Source: Torulaspora globosa (lineage: Eukaryota > Ascomycota > Saccharomycetes > Saccharomycetales > Saccharomycetaceae). From it: a stretch of DNA of 64,000 bases. Shown here one piece after another: positions 21,607 through 31,411 of the stretch. The notes beneath the pieces are model-generated. The model was not told where the DNA came from and did not search any database. It worked only from the letters and a program-made list of their open reading frames with translations. How positions within the stretch are numbered: position 1 is the first letter of the stretch; each line of letters begins with the position of its first letter. Made by a program: the position numbers and the translations under genes. The stretch is from assembly GCF_014133895.1 (NCBI RefSeq), contig NC_050733.1, forward strand, positions 496,001 to 560,000, written 5' to 3'.

Positions 21607-23700
21607 ATGAATATGAACGCGGATTGGGGACGACCATCACCTTTAGATGTACTTAGAGATCAAAGTGGGTATTTTCCGGACCTTTCTCGTTATGATGATG
21701 CTCAAAGTCTATGCACCTATCAAGAGGAATATGAACACAAATCGAATGTAACTAGGAATCAAAGCATGCTTTCCTTCGAGACAGTTCAAACCAACCAAAG
21801 GCTGTTGGATAAATTGGACCTGAGTGTTGAAGACGAGGCTTTATTGCACCAGGCATTGAGGGAGGAGGAAGAGAATAGTCGAATTCAGGAGTTAAGAGAA
21901 CAACAGAATGGCCCTATAATATGCATGCCTGCATCGAAATTTCCTTCGCTGAGAATGAAGGGCGTCATTTCCTCCAAGGATCCGGCCAGCAATATGAAAA
22001 AACGGGTGATACCTGGTTTGAGTTTGAAAGGCCATATTTCGAGCTCAGCTGTTGAGCAACATTACGTGGCTCAATCACGCTTTTCGTACCTTGCTGAGGA
22101 AGATAGTGATACGGAATTAGGGACTGAAGCGTTTGCGGCGTTGAGTTTGAGCGGGAACGAGAGAGGTCGAGAGTGGCATCCAAAAATCGTGAATTTTGAA
22201 AGCTATAGGATAGAAAATTCGAACCTCTTAAACCGCTATCCGCAATTTTTCTCGGATGAGCGACTGGAAGGTCAATATGATTCACAACCGTTGGTTAGCT
22301 CGTCGGAACCGTTTGCACAGTCAAATTATATAGTAAGCCCGAGCGCAGATAGACTATACCAAAGCGGCAGCGGCAACAGCACCAAGACGTCTTTTGTTGA
22401 GCCCGGGCAGCTTTCGAAGCCTAAGACTCAATCATCGATGGAGAGCAATTCGTCATTCATCTCGCATGCTAGAACCAAGGAAAAATCGCAAGACATTCGT
22501 AACGACACCCCAACTAAGAGCATTTCGTCTCCATCCATCGATTTGGTATTTTTCAAAGAAGTTTCGAAGGAACCACCGCCTTCCTACAAGGCACATAAGA
22601 AAAAGTCATCCTTCTCGCTAAGAAATCTCTTTAAATCGCCTATCTCTAGCAAGAGTAGAGGGTCGTTAGATACAAGAGAAGGAGCTGATGAGATCAATAG
22701 CCCGCAATCATCTGACGAGGGCTCCCCTAAGAAGCGCTCGCAACAATTGAGGAAGTTTATTCTTCCTGCCAACCCGGTCTTGCAGTTCGAGCCGCAAACA
22801 CCGAAAACACCTCAAACACCCCCAAGCTCTTCGAAACAAATCAAGAGAAAAGCCCATCATTTCCGCTCTTTATCGGACTTCCACAAAGTGCCATCACCGG
22901 TATCGCGGCTCGAAATCCATTCAACTGATAAATTCGACAGTTGCAGGAATTCTCCTCTTGTCAAAAGCAGACCAAGACGGAAATTGTCATTAGATAGTAG
23001 AACGCCCGCGGTCCCGGTATCTTCGTTCAACACACGTCCACATTCTAGCCAGCAGAGTCGAAACCATCTACAATTTTACGGCCATAGAGTAGATGGATGC
23101 TCGCACGATATCAAATTTCAACATGATTTCAAGCAGAGCTCTGATTCCCAGATTAGAGCAGCAATTGAAATGAGAAATGGGGGGCAACTGGAGGAGTCTG
23201 CGAGCAGACTGCGGAAAGCCTGCCAGGCGCACGACAAGACAGCCTTTCTGCTCTACGGATTGGCTTTAAGGTACGGCTCCGGCGTACCGAGAGACTATAA
23301 GGAGTCTTTCCGTCATATAAAAGCGGCGGCTGGGGTAAGTTCGGAGGCAGAGGATATTTTTAAGTGTGATATCAATCCCTTTCAGCTGGAATCCAGTGGC
23401 AACATCCCTAAAGTAGCACCTGAGCCAATTGCACCTGCATTGTACGAATGTGGGATTGCATATCTGAAAGGTTACGGACCGGACCATCCAAATGAACTAC
23501 ACGGCCTGAAATACCTAGAAAAAGCTGCATCTTTGGGCCACATAGATTCAATGTGCCTGAGTGCAACCATTTGGTCCAAAAAATCAGCAACCAGAAAGAA
23601 AGATATAGCAAGAGCAGCATGTTGGTTTCGTCTAGCGGAAAAAAGAGGTGCTAACCTGATCGGTTCTCAATGGATACACAAGGAGAAGTATAAGAGTTAA
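21607..23700 (+). CDS. DSF2: Dsf2-like protein with Sel1 repeats
   Basis: A 697-residue protein resembling S. cerevisiae Dsf2 (YBR007C, about 736 residues), known as a deletion suppressor of mpt5; its biochemical role is unknown. The first 520 residues are Ser/Pro-rich and probably disordered, with basic phospho-site-like clusters such as KKSSFSLRNLFKSP and TPKTPQTPPSSSK. The last 170 residues contain Sel1-like helical repeats: AFLLYGLALRYGSGVPRDYK, ALYECGIAYLKGYGP and ARAACWFRLAEKRG. The ATG at 21607 is the first; another at 21613 is equally plausible. The neighbours SOK1 and MAF1 come from chromosome IV in S. cerevisiae whereas DSF2 is on chromosome II. Confidence 0.83.
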   Translation: MNMNADWGRPSPLDVLRDQSGYFPDLSRYDDAQSLCTYQEEYEHKSNVTRNQSMLSFETVQTNQRLLDKLDLSVEDEALLHQALREEEENSRIQELREQQNGPIICMPASKFPSLRMKGVISSKDPASNMKKRVIPGLSLKGHISSSAVEQHYVAQSRFSYLAEEDSDTELGTEAFAALSLSGNERGREWHPKIVNFESYRIENSNLLNRYPQFFSDERLEGQYDSQPLVSSSEPFAQSNYIVSPSADRLYQSGSGNSTKTSFVEPGQLSKPKTQSSMESNSSFISHARTKEKSQDIRNDTPTKSISSPSIDLVFFKEVSKEPPPSYKAHKKKSSFSLRNLFKSPISSKSRGSLDTREGADEINSPQSSDEGSPKKRSQQLRKFILPANPVLQFEPQTPKTPQTPPSSSKQIKRKAHHFRSLSDFHKVPSPVSRLEIHSTDKFDSCRNSPLVKSRPRRKLSLDSRTPAVPVSSFNTRPHSSQQSRNHLQFYGHRVDGCSHDIKFQHDFKQSSDSQIRAAIEMRNGGQLEESASRLRKACQAHDKTAFLLYGLALRYGSGVPRDYKESFRHIKAAAGVSSEAEDIFKCDINPFQLESSGNIPKVAPEPIAPALYECGIAYLKGYGPDHPNELHGLKYLEKAASLGHIDSMCLSATIWSKKSATRKKDIARAACWFRLAEKRGANLIGSQWIHKEKYKS

Positions 23701-24003
23701 CACTCATTGAATTACAGGCCCACACACCGCGTTCCACAAGAGAGAAATCTATGTAGTTACCTATTAATCAATCTCACCTGAAGCTTTCTGTGATGTCTCT
23801 GAAGACCAACTCGATAGTGGTGAATTGGGTTCCCACATGGCCCTTCGCGTTACTCGGAAATAGTAAACGCGTGTACAGAACAAAAGATGACATCCTTGAG
23901 AAGCAACATTAAGCTTGGTAGAAATAGACAACTTGCTAGATAAGCGTTTAACAAGAGTATCATTGAGCCTTTGAACATCTAAGCAGCGGAAGTCAACTGA
24001 CCA

Positions 24004-25194
24004 ATGAAGGTATGATGGGGGTTTTTCAGCCCAAACACTGCCAAGAAATGTTCTTTCACTGAACGGATGTTACTAACTAAATACTCCTTATAGTTCATTG
24101 ATGAATTGGATGTAGAACGAGTCAATCAAACACTGAACTTTGAGACGAATGATTGCAAGATATTGGGCGCATGTGATATATTCACAACAAAACCTGTAGC
24201 CTCTGATAAGAAGCTGTATAAGACAATAGATCATCATTTGGAATCGTTATTGCAAGAGAATGAAGGATATAATGCTGCGCTACAACAGCAAGCTATATTG
24301 GACTCAAATGGTTCCTTATCGGGGACATTATCGGATAATCACTCAAATGACTTCAATTCGTTCTGGGAACAAAAGAGGCGGATGTCTGTTAGTGAAAACC
24401 AAGGCAATAGTGGCCCTAATAACAGCTTAAATGGAGTGGCTTTCAAAAGCAATAAACTAAATGATCAGAACTTGAAGGAGCTGGTTCACCACGGCGACTC
24501 TGGATACCTTAGCTCTTCATCTACAGAATCATCCAGTCGTGTCAAAGGCAAGATTAGAAGGACCAGCAGTGCAAATAGCTTCCAGGGTAGCAGGTCATCT
24601 CTTGGAAGGAGAAGATCTTCCGCTTACGAGAGCAATATAAACATAGGTCCATTTGGGCCCATCAATGAGACGGCGAGCCGGAGAACATTTGCATACTTGA
24701 TTGCTATTTTGAATGCTTCGTATCCAGACCATGATTTTTCGTCTTTGGAACCTACCGATTTTATTAAGGTTTCGCTCAAATCCATGATATCAAAATTCGA
24801 GAACTCATTATATTCTCTGGGGAAACAACCTGAAGCATGGATGTGGGAGGTGATAAATTCCCACATGGACATGTCAGATTGTGTGATTTACCAATATTCT
24901 CCGGCAAAATCTTTTATGGATGACGAGCCCGGCCACCTCTGGAGTCTCAAGTGGTTTTTATTCAATAAGAAGAGAAAGCGTGTGGCCTATTTGTATCTGA
25001 CCTGCCTAAGATTAAAGCGCTCTTCTAGCGATAGTATCAATGATGACGAGGATAAAGATGCTCCTCAAGCAAAGAATAAAAGAAGATTTACAATAGAAGA
25101 TGACATCAGTCGATTTGAAGGCGAATACGACTTGACTTATGACGAAAACGCTATCGAAGACGATGAAGACCATGTCATTGAGAGTGAGAAGTAG
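24004..25194 (+). CDS. MAF1: Maf1, repressor of RNA polymerase III (two exons)
   Basis: Spliced from exon 1 (24004-24009, ATGAAG) and exon 2 (24094-25194), giving 368 residues starting [14 protein letters not shown] (about 395 in S. cerevisiae). Maf1 is the global negative regulator of Pol III; it enters the nucleus when dephosphorylated under stress and binds the polymerase clamp. The conserved N-terminal box is [22 protein letters not shown] Ser-rich linker with basic phospho-site clusters ([17 protein letters not shown]) likely for PKA or Sch9 follows, then the B and C boxes from [24 protein letters not shown] to [18 protein letters not shown]. The tail is acidic. The intron and its position right after the start are shared with S. 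cerevisiae MAF1. Confidence 0.94.
24010..24093 (+). other. Spliceosomal intron in MAF1
   Basis: 84 bases with 5' site GTATGA (last base differs from GTATGT), branch point TACTAAC at 24071-24077 and 3' site TATAG ending at 24093. Removing it joins M-K to F-I-D-E-L in frame, restoring the conserved Maf1 N-terminus. The first exon has only six coding bases. Confidence 0.9.
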
Positions 25195-25457
25195 ACTAAT
25201 GAATTTTATGCTCCCTTGCTGAATCCTCTTCGTTTATTCGGTCATTGAAACATCGATCATGAGCAAAGTTGATCTTTGCGATATCAACCCGTTTTTCAAG
25301 ATGCTATGAGAGATCGCCTTGTAATAGTATACCTGGTAAATGTTCCTTTACTGTTGACATTTTTTTTTTTGCTTCCGTAGGTTCGTTCAGTTATTCTCAC
25401 TCTCCAAAGTGACTCTTATTGTTACATAAAGATATCCCTAACTGTATTATTGGGCTT

Positions 25458-26840
25458 TCAAGCCGTTAACGTCTCTACACCTCTTCTGCTAATAGCGAAT
25501 GATGTTTGATCCTGTTCTGCATAAGCAGAGAAAACGACCTTAATCGTTCTTCGTACTTGCCAAAAAGCTGACGGATCACTACCTTTGTAGAGATGCAACT
25601 CTCCACGTTTGATGAGTTGCGAGGCTTTATAGACTTTACGCAGAAGAATGCGCGTCGAGATATGATTAGCCCAGGTTAACCCCAGATTAGGAACATGCTG
25701 ATCGATTTTTCGTTTTCGTCTTTTGAAGCGATTAGTTTCTTTCGGCGGCTCCTTGTTAATTGCATTATCCGGCAGCTTTCTTTTGTGGGCTTGATCTTGC
25801 GCATCATTTCCGTTCTTTATTGAACTCAAGACCTTATTCCACTCATGCTCAATAAGATGTGCATCCTCATCATCCGACAGGATATTATCGAAATGATTGT
25901 TGGCTACGGCACTAGTAGAAAACCCTGTACGGGGGTCGTTGAATTTCTGACGAAACAGGATGGTTGAATCTTTCCAACCAACCATCCAGCCAACCTGGTA
26001 CTCGTAATCCTCTACTTGCTGTGGAGCTAAAGACGCACGATCGGGCAACGGCTTGTCGCCCACCTGATTTGCAACTACGATGGCCAGAGAATGTTTATTA
26101 GCCATCTCCAGTAGCCTTTCAGCTAGCCGATCAATGTAAAACTTATTATCTTGTGACTCCCTGAAAGAGTTGCTCCGTAATTCTACCCGAATATGATGCG
26201 AAATTGAATCAATGATGATGAGTTTTATAGTGTCTTTATTCTGCTCAAGCAGTATTGGTAGCTGAACATCAAGGATATGCTCTTGAGAAATTAAGTCATT
26301 GCAACTTACGGTAAAGATATTATCCTGAGTGACACCGTTCTCCTTGAACTCCTGCCTCGACGCAATCATATCTTGCAACCTCTGAGTCGGAAGATCACCC
26401 TCAGTCGTTATATAAACGCATTTGCCTTCCAGCCCTCCCATAGCACACGGCAGTTGAACAGCAAGAGAGAGCTGCAGGAGCAATTGAGACTTCCCCGTAG
26501 AACTTTCTCCGTATATTTCGGTTATTCCATGAGTATAAATACCTCCACCCAGGACTCGATCTATTCCCACATCTGCGGATGAGAATGGCTTCGGTTCTCT
26601 GCATTGCTTAACCAATTTCGGCCGTGAGGCTAGTAATTGCTTCTCAAAATCTGCTGAGAGCAAGCCCTGAAACTTTATAACTTCGTTGATTGAACGCTGC
26701 AAAAGTCTTGCGAGTTCCCTGGCGCCCACTGTTAGGAACTCCAACACCGAGACCTGATGTTGCCGGCTCGCTTCTAACAAGGCTGTAAACTCCTCGAAAT
26801 GCAGCAGCTCACTCTGGGGTAGTTCATCATACAGATCCAT
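25458..26840 (-). CDS. RAD57: Rad57, Rad51 paralogue
   Basis: At 460 residues it has the same length as S. cerevisiae Rad57. With Rad55 it forms a heterodimer that stabilises Rad51 filaments in recombinational repair. The RecA-type core has Walker A GESSTGKS at residues 111-118, preceded by GIDRVLGGGIYTHGITEIYG, and Walker B in the hydrophobic strand KLIIIDSISHHIR. The C-terminal region carries the Rad57-specific basic tail (KRRKRK). It is convergent with MAF1 (263 bases) and has UGA2 upstream on the same strand, leaving a promoter of only 160 bases. Confidence 0.94.
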   Translation of the reverse strand: MDLYDELPQSELLHFEEFTALLEASRQHQVSVLEFLTVGARELARLLQRSINEVIKFQGLLSADFEKQLLASRPKLVKQCREPKPFSSADVGIDRVLGGGIYTHGITEIYGESSTGKSQLLLQLSLAVQLPCAMGGLEGKCVYITTEGDLPTQRLQDMIASRQEFKENGVTQDNIFTVSCNDLISQEHILDVQLPILLEQNKDTIKLIIIDSISHHIRVELRSNSFRESQDNKFYIDRLAERLLEMANKHSLAIVVANQVGDKPLPDRASLAPQQVEDYEYQVGWMVGWKDSTILFRQKFNDPRTGFSTSAVANNHFDNILSDDEDAHLIEHEWNKVLSSIKNGNDAQDQAHKRKLPDNAINKEPPKETNRFKRRKRKIDQHVPNLGLTWANHISTRILLRKVYKASQLIKRGELHLYKGSDPSAFWQVRRTIKVVFSAYAEQDQTSFAISRRGVETLTA

Positions 26841-27000
26841 TAGCTGATCGGATAAAGAGATTTGTCGGACAAGTAGCGCCTTCGCGATCAGTTATTAACT
26901 TATTGACTCAGGCGATTGATGCGGCCTGGTTGAAGTTTCGCGTCACAATGACAGCAAAGATTGCTATCTTTTGCTCATTGACATATATATACGGTTGTAG

Positions 27001-28494
27001 CTAAATTCTGTTGGGTAAGTTACCAATGGTAACTGTTTTAATAATCGTGTAGTCCTCGAGACCGTAAAGGGAACCTTCCCTACCGAAACCCGATTCTTTG
27101 ACACCGCCGAATGGGATAGCAACGTCAGAGAAAATCCCGGTATTGCAAGAAACCATACCTGTCTCCAGGGCTTCAGCCACTGTGTAGATTTTATCAACGT
27201 TCTTAGAGAACACGTAGGATGCCAACCCGACATTTGTATCATTTGCATAACCTATTACTTCTTCCAATGTGTCGAAGGAAAAGATAGCGCACAATGGACC
27301 AAAAGTTTCCTCCTTAGATACCTTAGCTGAGTGAGGAACTTTCGTCAAAATCACCGGAGAATAGAACGTTTCTCCGATCTCAGGCAAAGGGCCACCTTTG
27401 AGGACTACCTCGGCACCTTTCTCAATTGCGTCTTGCGCGTGCTCGTCCACCTTTTTAATGGCTTTCTGATTGATCAAACAACCGTGAGTGGTTTCCTCTT
27501 GTAGGCCAGGGCCAATAATAAATTTCTTAACTTTACCAGCTAGTTTCTCTGAAAACTCTTCGATGATGCTTGATTGGACATAAAACCTGTTAGCGCAAAC
27601 GCAAGTTTGGCCGAGACCCCTAAATTTGCAAGCAAGAGCTTGCTCGACCGCTTCATCGATATCCGCATCTTCGAAGACGATAAAGGGCGCATTTCCACCA
27701 AGTTCGAGAGACAGTTTCTTCATCGTGGAGGCCGACTGTTCCATGAGAATCTTACCCACGTTGGTTGAACCAGTGAAGGTGATTTTCTTTACCTTTGGCG
27801 ACTCACATAGCTTCAAACCAAACTCCGGAGTCCTTGTATGAGAAAGAACCAAATTAAAGCAACCTCTAGGGAATCCTGCCTTCTCGACCAGATAAGCAAG
27901 CGCCAATGCGGACAGAGGGGTTTGAGAATCAGGCTTCAAGACGATCGTACATCCCGCTGCAAAAGCCGGCGCAACCTTTCTGGTAATCATTGCGGATGGG
28001 AAGTTCCAAGGACAGATCATCCCGCAAACCCCAACAGGCTGCCTTATAGTATAAGCTCTATTCGAGCAGTTTCCAGGCTGAATAGTAACACCATAGGACC
28101 TAACAGCTTCTTCAGCAAACCATTCAAAATAAGAGGCGGCATATTTGATTTCACCACGAGCTTCGCTCAAGGCTTTACCATTCTCCCATGTAAGAATTTT
28201 TGCCAAGTCCTCCTGGTTCTCGTTCATAAGATTGAATAAATTTCTCAGCCAAGCAGATCTTTGTCTGGGCGTGGTATTCTTGAAGGTCTTGAAAGCATTA
28301 TTGGCAACATCAATCGCCTCTTCCACAGCACTGATAGGCTGATCTGGCAACTTGGCAATAACTTTCCCAGAGGCCGGATCAGTTACTTCAAAGTATTCTG
28401 AAGCCTCCTTGATCCACCGACCGTTGATAAAAGCGGCATCTCTTAATAAATCTTTATTTTTCAAAACTGGACTAGGAGTCTCTTTTGCTGCCAT
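27001..28494 (-). CDS. UGA2: Succinate-semialdehyde dehydrogenase [NAD(P)+]
   Basis: The ATG at 28494 gives 497 residues, the length of S. cerevisiae Uga2. The frame continues upstream to 28524 without an ATG, so the longer form is not used. It oxidises succinate semialdehyde to succinate, the last step of GABA catabolism. Aldehyde dehydrogenase landmarks are intact: GMICPWNFPSAM, the catalytic glutamate in LELGGNAPFIVFEDAD, and the catalytic cysteine in GLGQTCVCANRF. The C-terminal motif PFGGVKESGFGREG is characteristic of the SSADH group. It is between RAD57 and RCR on the minus strand. Confidence 0.96.
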   Translation of the reverse strand: MAAKETPSPVLKNKDLLRDAAFINGRWIKEASEYFEVTDPASGKVIAKLPDQPISAVEEAIDVANNAFKTFKNTTPRQRSAWLRNLFNLMNENQEDLAKILTWENGKALSEARGEIKYAASYFEWFAEEAVRSYGVTIQPGNCSNRAYTIRQPVGVCGMICPWNFPSAMITRKVAPAFAAGCTIVLKPDSQTPLSALALAYLVEKAGFPRGCFNLVLSHTRTPEFGLKLCESPKVKKITFTGSTNVGKILMEQSASTMKKLSLELGGNAPFIVFEDADIDEAVEQALACKFRGLGQTCVCANRFYVQSSIIEEFSEKLAGKVKKFIIGPGLQEETTHGCLINQKAIKKVDEHAQDAIEKGAEVVLKGGPLPEIGETFYSPVILTKVPHSAKVSKEETFGPLCAIFSFDTLEEVIGYANDTNVGLASYVFSKNVDKIYTVAEALETGMVSCNTGIFSDVAIPFGGVKESGFGREGSLYGLEDYTIIKTVTIGNLPNRI

Positions 28495-29009
28495 TATTTG
28501 TATGATTGGGATTTGAGCAAACAATCATATTGGTAGATAAGGAACGAACCATTGAACTTCCCTTGGCAGAACAAATTCTTTTGGCCCTTTATATTCTTCC
28601 AGGGTCACATTATTTGCTATACGACTTTGCTTGATTTTACCTTCACTTCTTGTGCACAGCTTTAAAGGGAACCCGACGTTCCCGCGCGGACATCTCGGCT
28701 TGCTAAGCGGCATGCCAGGCGGCATACTTATGCTGATAGGCAGCGACGATAAGCTTAATAATTGACACGCGCTAGCAGGCCGCTTCGCTAAGAGCTGGAG
28801 ACCGAAACAGCTGCATTTTATTAACGTACTCACGTAAAGGACGTATACAATTTGCAGGCCTGGTCATTCACCAGTGACGGGTAGTAACCACAAGCCAGAT
28901 GATGGCTTGTGAAGCTCAGCCTGTCAAAAGTCAAAACCATCACTTCTAGAAAATGAGAACTGTCATATAGAATTATTATTACATTGAACCACGCGGTGAT
29001 TTCCTATTC
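28495..29009. other. Promoter region of UGA2
   Basis: 515 bases upstream of UGA2 and downstream of RCR. GATAAG occurs at 28536-28541 and 28748-28753, the core site of yeast GATA nitrogen regulators. A GC-rich CCCGCGCGG near 28680 is loosely like the CCG-spaced Uga3 target but not a full match. No gene is supported. Confidence 0.5.
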
Positions 29010-29678
29010 TCACAAGCCTCTGGAACTCTTGACCTTTTCTGGTGGTGAGATTTCTTGCAACGCTACGCTATCCGAATTACCGACCTGTATTCCTGATCTT
29101 TCAGTGTCGGCAGCGTTGTCCTCGAATCCTCCTGGCATGTTGGGTTGTGCCATTGGAGGATCAGAAGGGGGTGGCGGAACGTACCTTCGGAAGTCTTGAT
29201 CCAAGTCCGAAGAATATGAGTCTCTCGTAACTGCTGCTCTCGGTCTTTCCAACGATTCCGAAGAGTCCGACACCGTTTCTCCCGTCATAGCTGGCGGGGC
29301 CTGGGCTTCGGCCTTGGAATTCAAATGGAACTCCCCATGCTCATCGTAATAGCCCAAATCCTGATCATTGGCCGTGGCAGTATATTGAGGCACGTAATCC
29401 TCCGAGCCTTCCACTGGTCCGTTATAATGTCTTTGAGACTGCCGGTACGACGGTGGGGTCATCCAAGCTGTGCCTAGGATGGGGGCTTGCCCCATGGTTC
29501 GCCTTCGTCTGTTGATCCTGGCTGTCCCTAAACCGACTGCTATTATACAGATCACAAATATGACGAATAGAATCCACCTACCCCAAATCCATCCCGAACT
29601 ACTATCAAAATTATCAGTAACAACTACGGTTCTCTCATATAACTGTCTATACCTGTTCGTTCTAATAATCGGGCTCAT
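29010..29678 (-). CDS. Rcr1/Rcr2-family membrane protein
   Basis: A 222-residue single-span protein like S. cerevisiae Rcr1 (YBR005W, about 213) and Rcr2 (YDR003W, about 210), which act in endosomal-vacuolar sorting of plasma-membrane proteins and Congo red resistance. A span at about 31-52 (WGRWILFVIFVICIIAVGLG) is followed by the basic stop-transfer RINRRRR, a PY motif WMTPPSYRQSQ for the Rsp5 ligase, DYVPQYT and DLGYYDEHGEFH, and the tail LQEISPPEKVK. The start is at the ATG at 29678, as upstream codons lack ATG. Because RCR1 and RCR2 are duplicates, this is their single counterpart, so no individual symbol is given. Confidence 0.92.
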   Translation of the reverse strand: MSPIIRTNRYRQLYERTVVVTDNFDSSSGWIWGRWILFVIFVICIIAVGLGTARINRRRRTMGQAPILGTAWMTPPSYRQSQRHYNGPVEGSEDYVPQYTATANDQDLGYYDEHGEFHLNSKAEAQAPPAMTGETVSDSSESLERPRAAVTRDSYSSDLDQDFRRYVPPPPSDPPMAQPNMPGGFEDNAADTERSGIQVGNSDSVALQEISPPEKVKSSRGL

Positions 29679-29950
29679 GGGATACAACTATTAGGTTCCT
29701 TTCTCGATATTCGCAACAGCAATCGACAAATGTTCCTCACTCAGTATCTAGCTAACACCTCCTTTCCCTTTATAGTCGCCTTCTTAAGTGATTTGGTCTT
29801 CCGCGGCCTTGATTTTCTCCCCGTCTCTGTCAGCATCTGCAAGAAAGGCTTAGATGCTAGCCGCATCGCTTCATGGCAGCGAAAGTCGTCCGAGATAATG
29901 AGTAGTCGGGAGAAACCAAGAAGGCCGGAGAGGGCCTTAGCAGAATTAGT

Positions 29951-31231
29951 ATGATTCTTGGGATAACACTGACCTTCATCGTTTCGAGGCTCATTCTTTA
30001 TGGACTGATTTTCGTTGCACCAACAGGTCAGTTTGATACTTCGACGGAACTTACACTGAAGAAATTACAGGCATTGGGGACTGACGATTATTGGAATGTC
30101 CACCTATGGAATAAGCTTTTGTCTTGGGATGCAGTTTTCTTCCTGAAGGGAATGACATCCAAAGGCAAGATTCCGAGGTTTGAACATGAACTTGCATTCT
30201 CAACTCTATGGTCGAGTATGGTTAAATATTTCGCCAAAACAGACGACGTCTATCAGACGTTAAAGGTTGCTGTTTTGTTGGAGAATATATTGTTTTATTC
30301 ATCGAGTGTTGTACTATACTATTTAACGAGGGCGATCTTTTCAGAGAACAACAAGAAACAATACTATGGCAAAAGGTTGGCCAAAATCTCAACTAATTTG
30401 TTCATTTTTACCAGCGCCTCAGGATTCTTGACAGGAATATACTCCGAGCCGCTATCCTTTGCGTTGACATTTGTTGGTATTTTGCTTCATGAGAAATCTA
30501 CTAGCACCACTATTCCAAATGGTATTGATTGTAACTGGTCCCGATGGCCCTTTTATTTCTTATCGGCTATTTTCTTTGCTGTTGCCACAATAAACAGAGC
30601 AAATTGTGTTCTCTTGGGCATATATTACATTGTCGATCTACTGCAACTGGTTTCGCACCGAAGGATGTTAAAAGCCTTGTTTTTTCCTCTTCTTGCTGGG
30701 ACCACAATGCTGATTGTCTGTCTTTATCAGCACTACTCGTTACCATATCAGGCTTTTTGCCCACAAAGAGGTGAATGGTGCACAACTCAGATGTTCGACG
30801 GATTACCCTTTACTAAGACGAACTTTTACGGCTTTATACAAAGTCGCTATTGGAATTGTGGCTTCTTGAGATATTGGACACTCAACAATATTCCGAATTT
30901 CCTAATAGCCATGCCGAATTTTGTCGTAATGTTCTATTCGACTATTTACTTTACGAGGATCTATCCCTCTTTTAGAGTGAGGCCACTTGTCTTTGTCACA
31001 CAAGCGTTTTTGATCATGATAGCCCTTTTTGCTCATGTTCAAATCATCAACAGAGTGTCCTCGTTCATACCGTTGCATCTTTGGTACCTAGCGGATAGAC
31101 TGCTAAGAAACTCGTTTCGTGAGCAGCATCCAGTTGGCGACGATAAAATAGTCAAAGGGTATATTTATTGGCTCGCATTTTGGATACCGATACAAACTGT
31201 GCTCTTTGCATGCTTCCTGCCTCCAGCGTAA
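29951..31231 (+). CDS. GPI18: GPI mannosyltransferase II
   Basis: A 426-residue polytopic ER protein (about 433 in S. cerevisiae; PIG-V family). It adds the second mannose to the GPI anchor precursor on the lumenal side of the ER, together with Pga1. Multiple hydrophobic spans are visible, starting with ILGITLTFIVSRLILYGLIF. The lumenal catalytic region includes LLSWDAVFFLKGMTSKG and FEHELAFSTLWSSMV, where the WDAVFF motif is typical of PIG-V. It is divergent from the RCR gene (272 bases between) and convergent with COQ1. A run of 14 T at 31374-31387 lies in the shared 3' region. Confidence 0.93.
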   Translation: MILGITLTFIVSRLILYGLIFVAPTGQFDTSTELTLKKLQALGTDDYWNVHLWNKLLSWDAVFFLKGMTSKGKIPRFEHELAFSTLWSSMVKYFAKTDDVYQTLKVAVLLENILFYSSSVVLYYLTRAIFSENNKKQYYGKRLAKISTNLFIFTSASGFLTGIYSEPLSFALTFVGILLHEKSTSTTIPNGIDCNWSRWPFYFLSAIFFAVATINRANCVLLGIYYIVDLLQLVSHRRMLKALFFPLLAGTTMLIVCLYQHYSLPYQAFCPQRGEWCTTQMFDGLPFTKTNFYGFIQSRYWNCGFLRYWTLNNIPNFLIAMPNFVVMFYSTIYFTRIYPSFRVRPLVFVTQAFLIMIALFAHVQIINRVSSFIPLHLWYLADRLLRNSFREQHPVGDDKIVKGYIYWLAFWIPIQTVLFACFLPPA

Positions 31232-31411
31232 CGGGATTCAGATCTCAATTGTAATTTATCCCATTTTTCGGGACATTGGTTCAATTATATACATGCTTTA
31301 TAGAATCGTAACATTATGCATATCATGCCTTGGCTTGTCGGTGAGGCTGGAGAAACGCTAGCCGTTCAGTCTCTTTTTTTTTTTTTTGGTACCTCTTCAG
31401 CTAACTATTGA

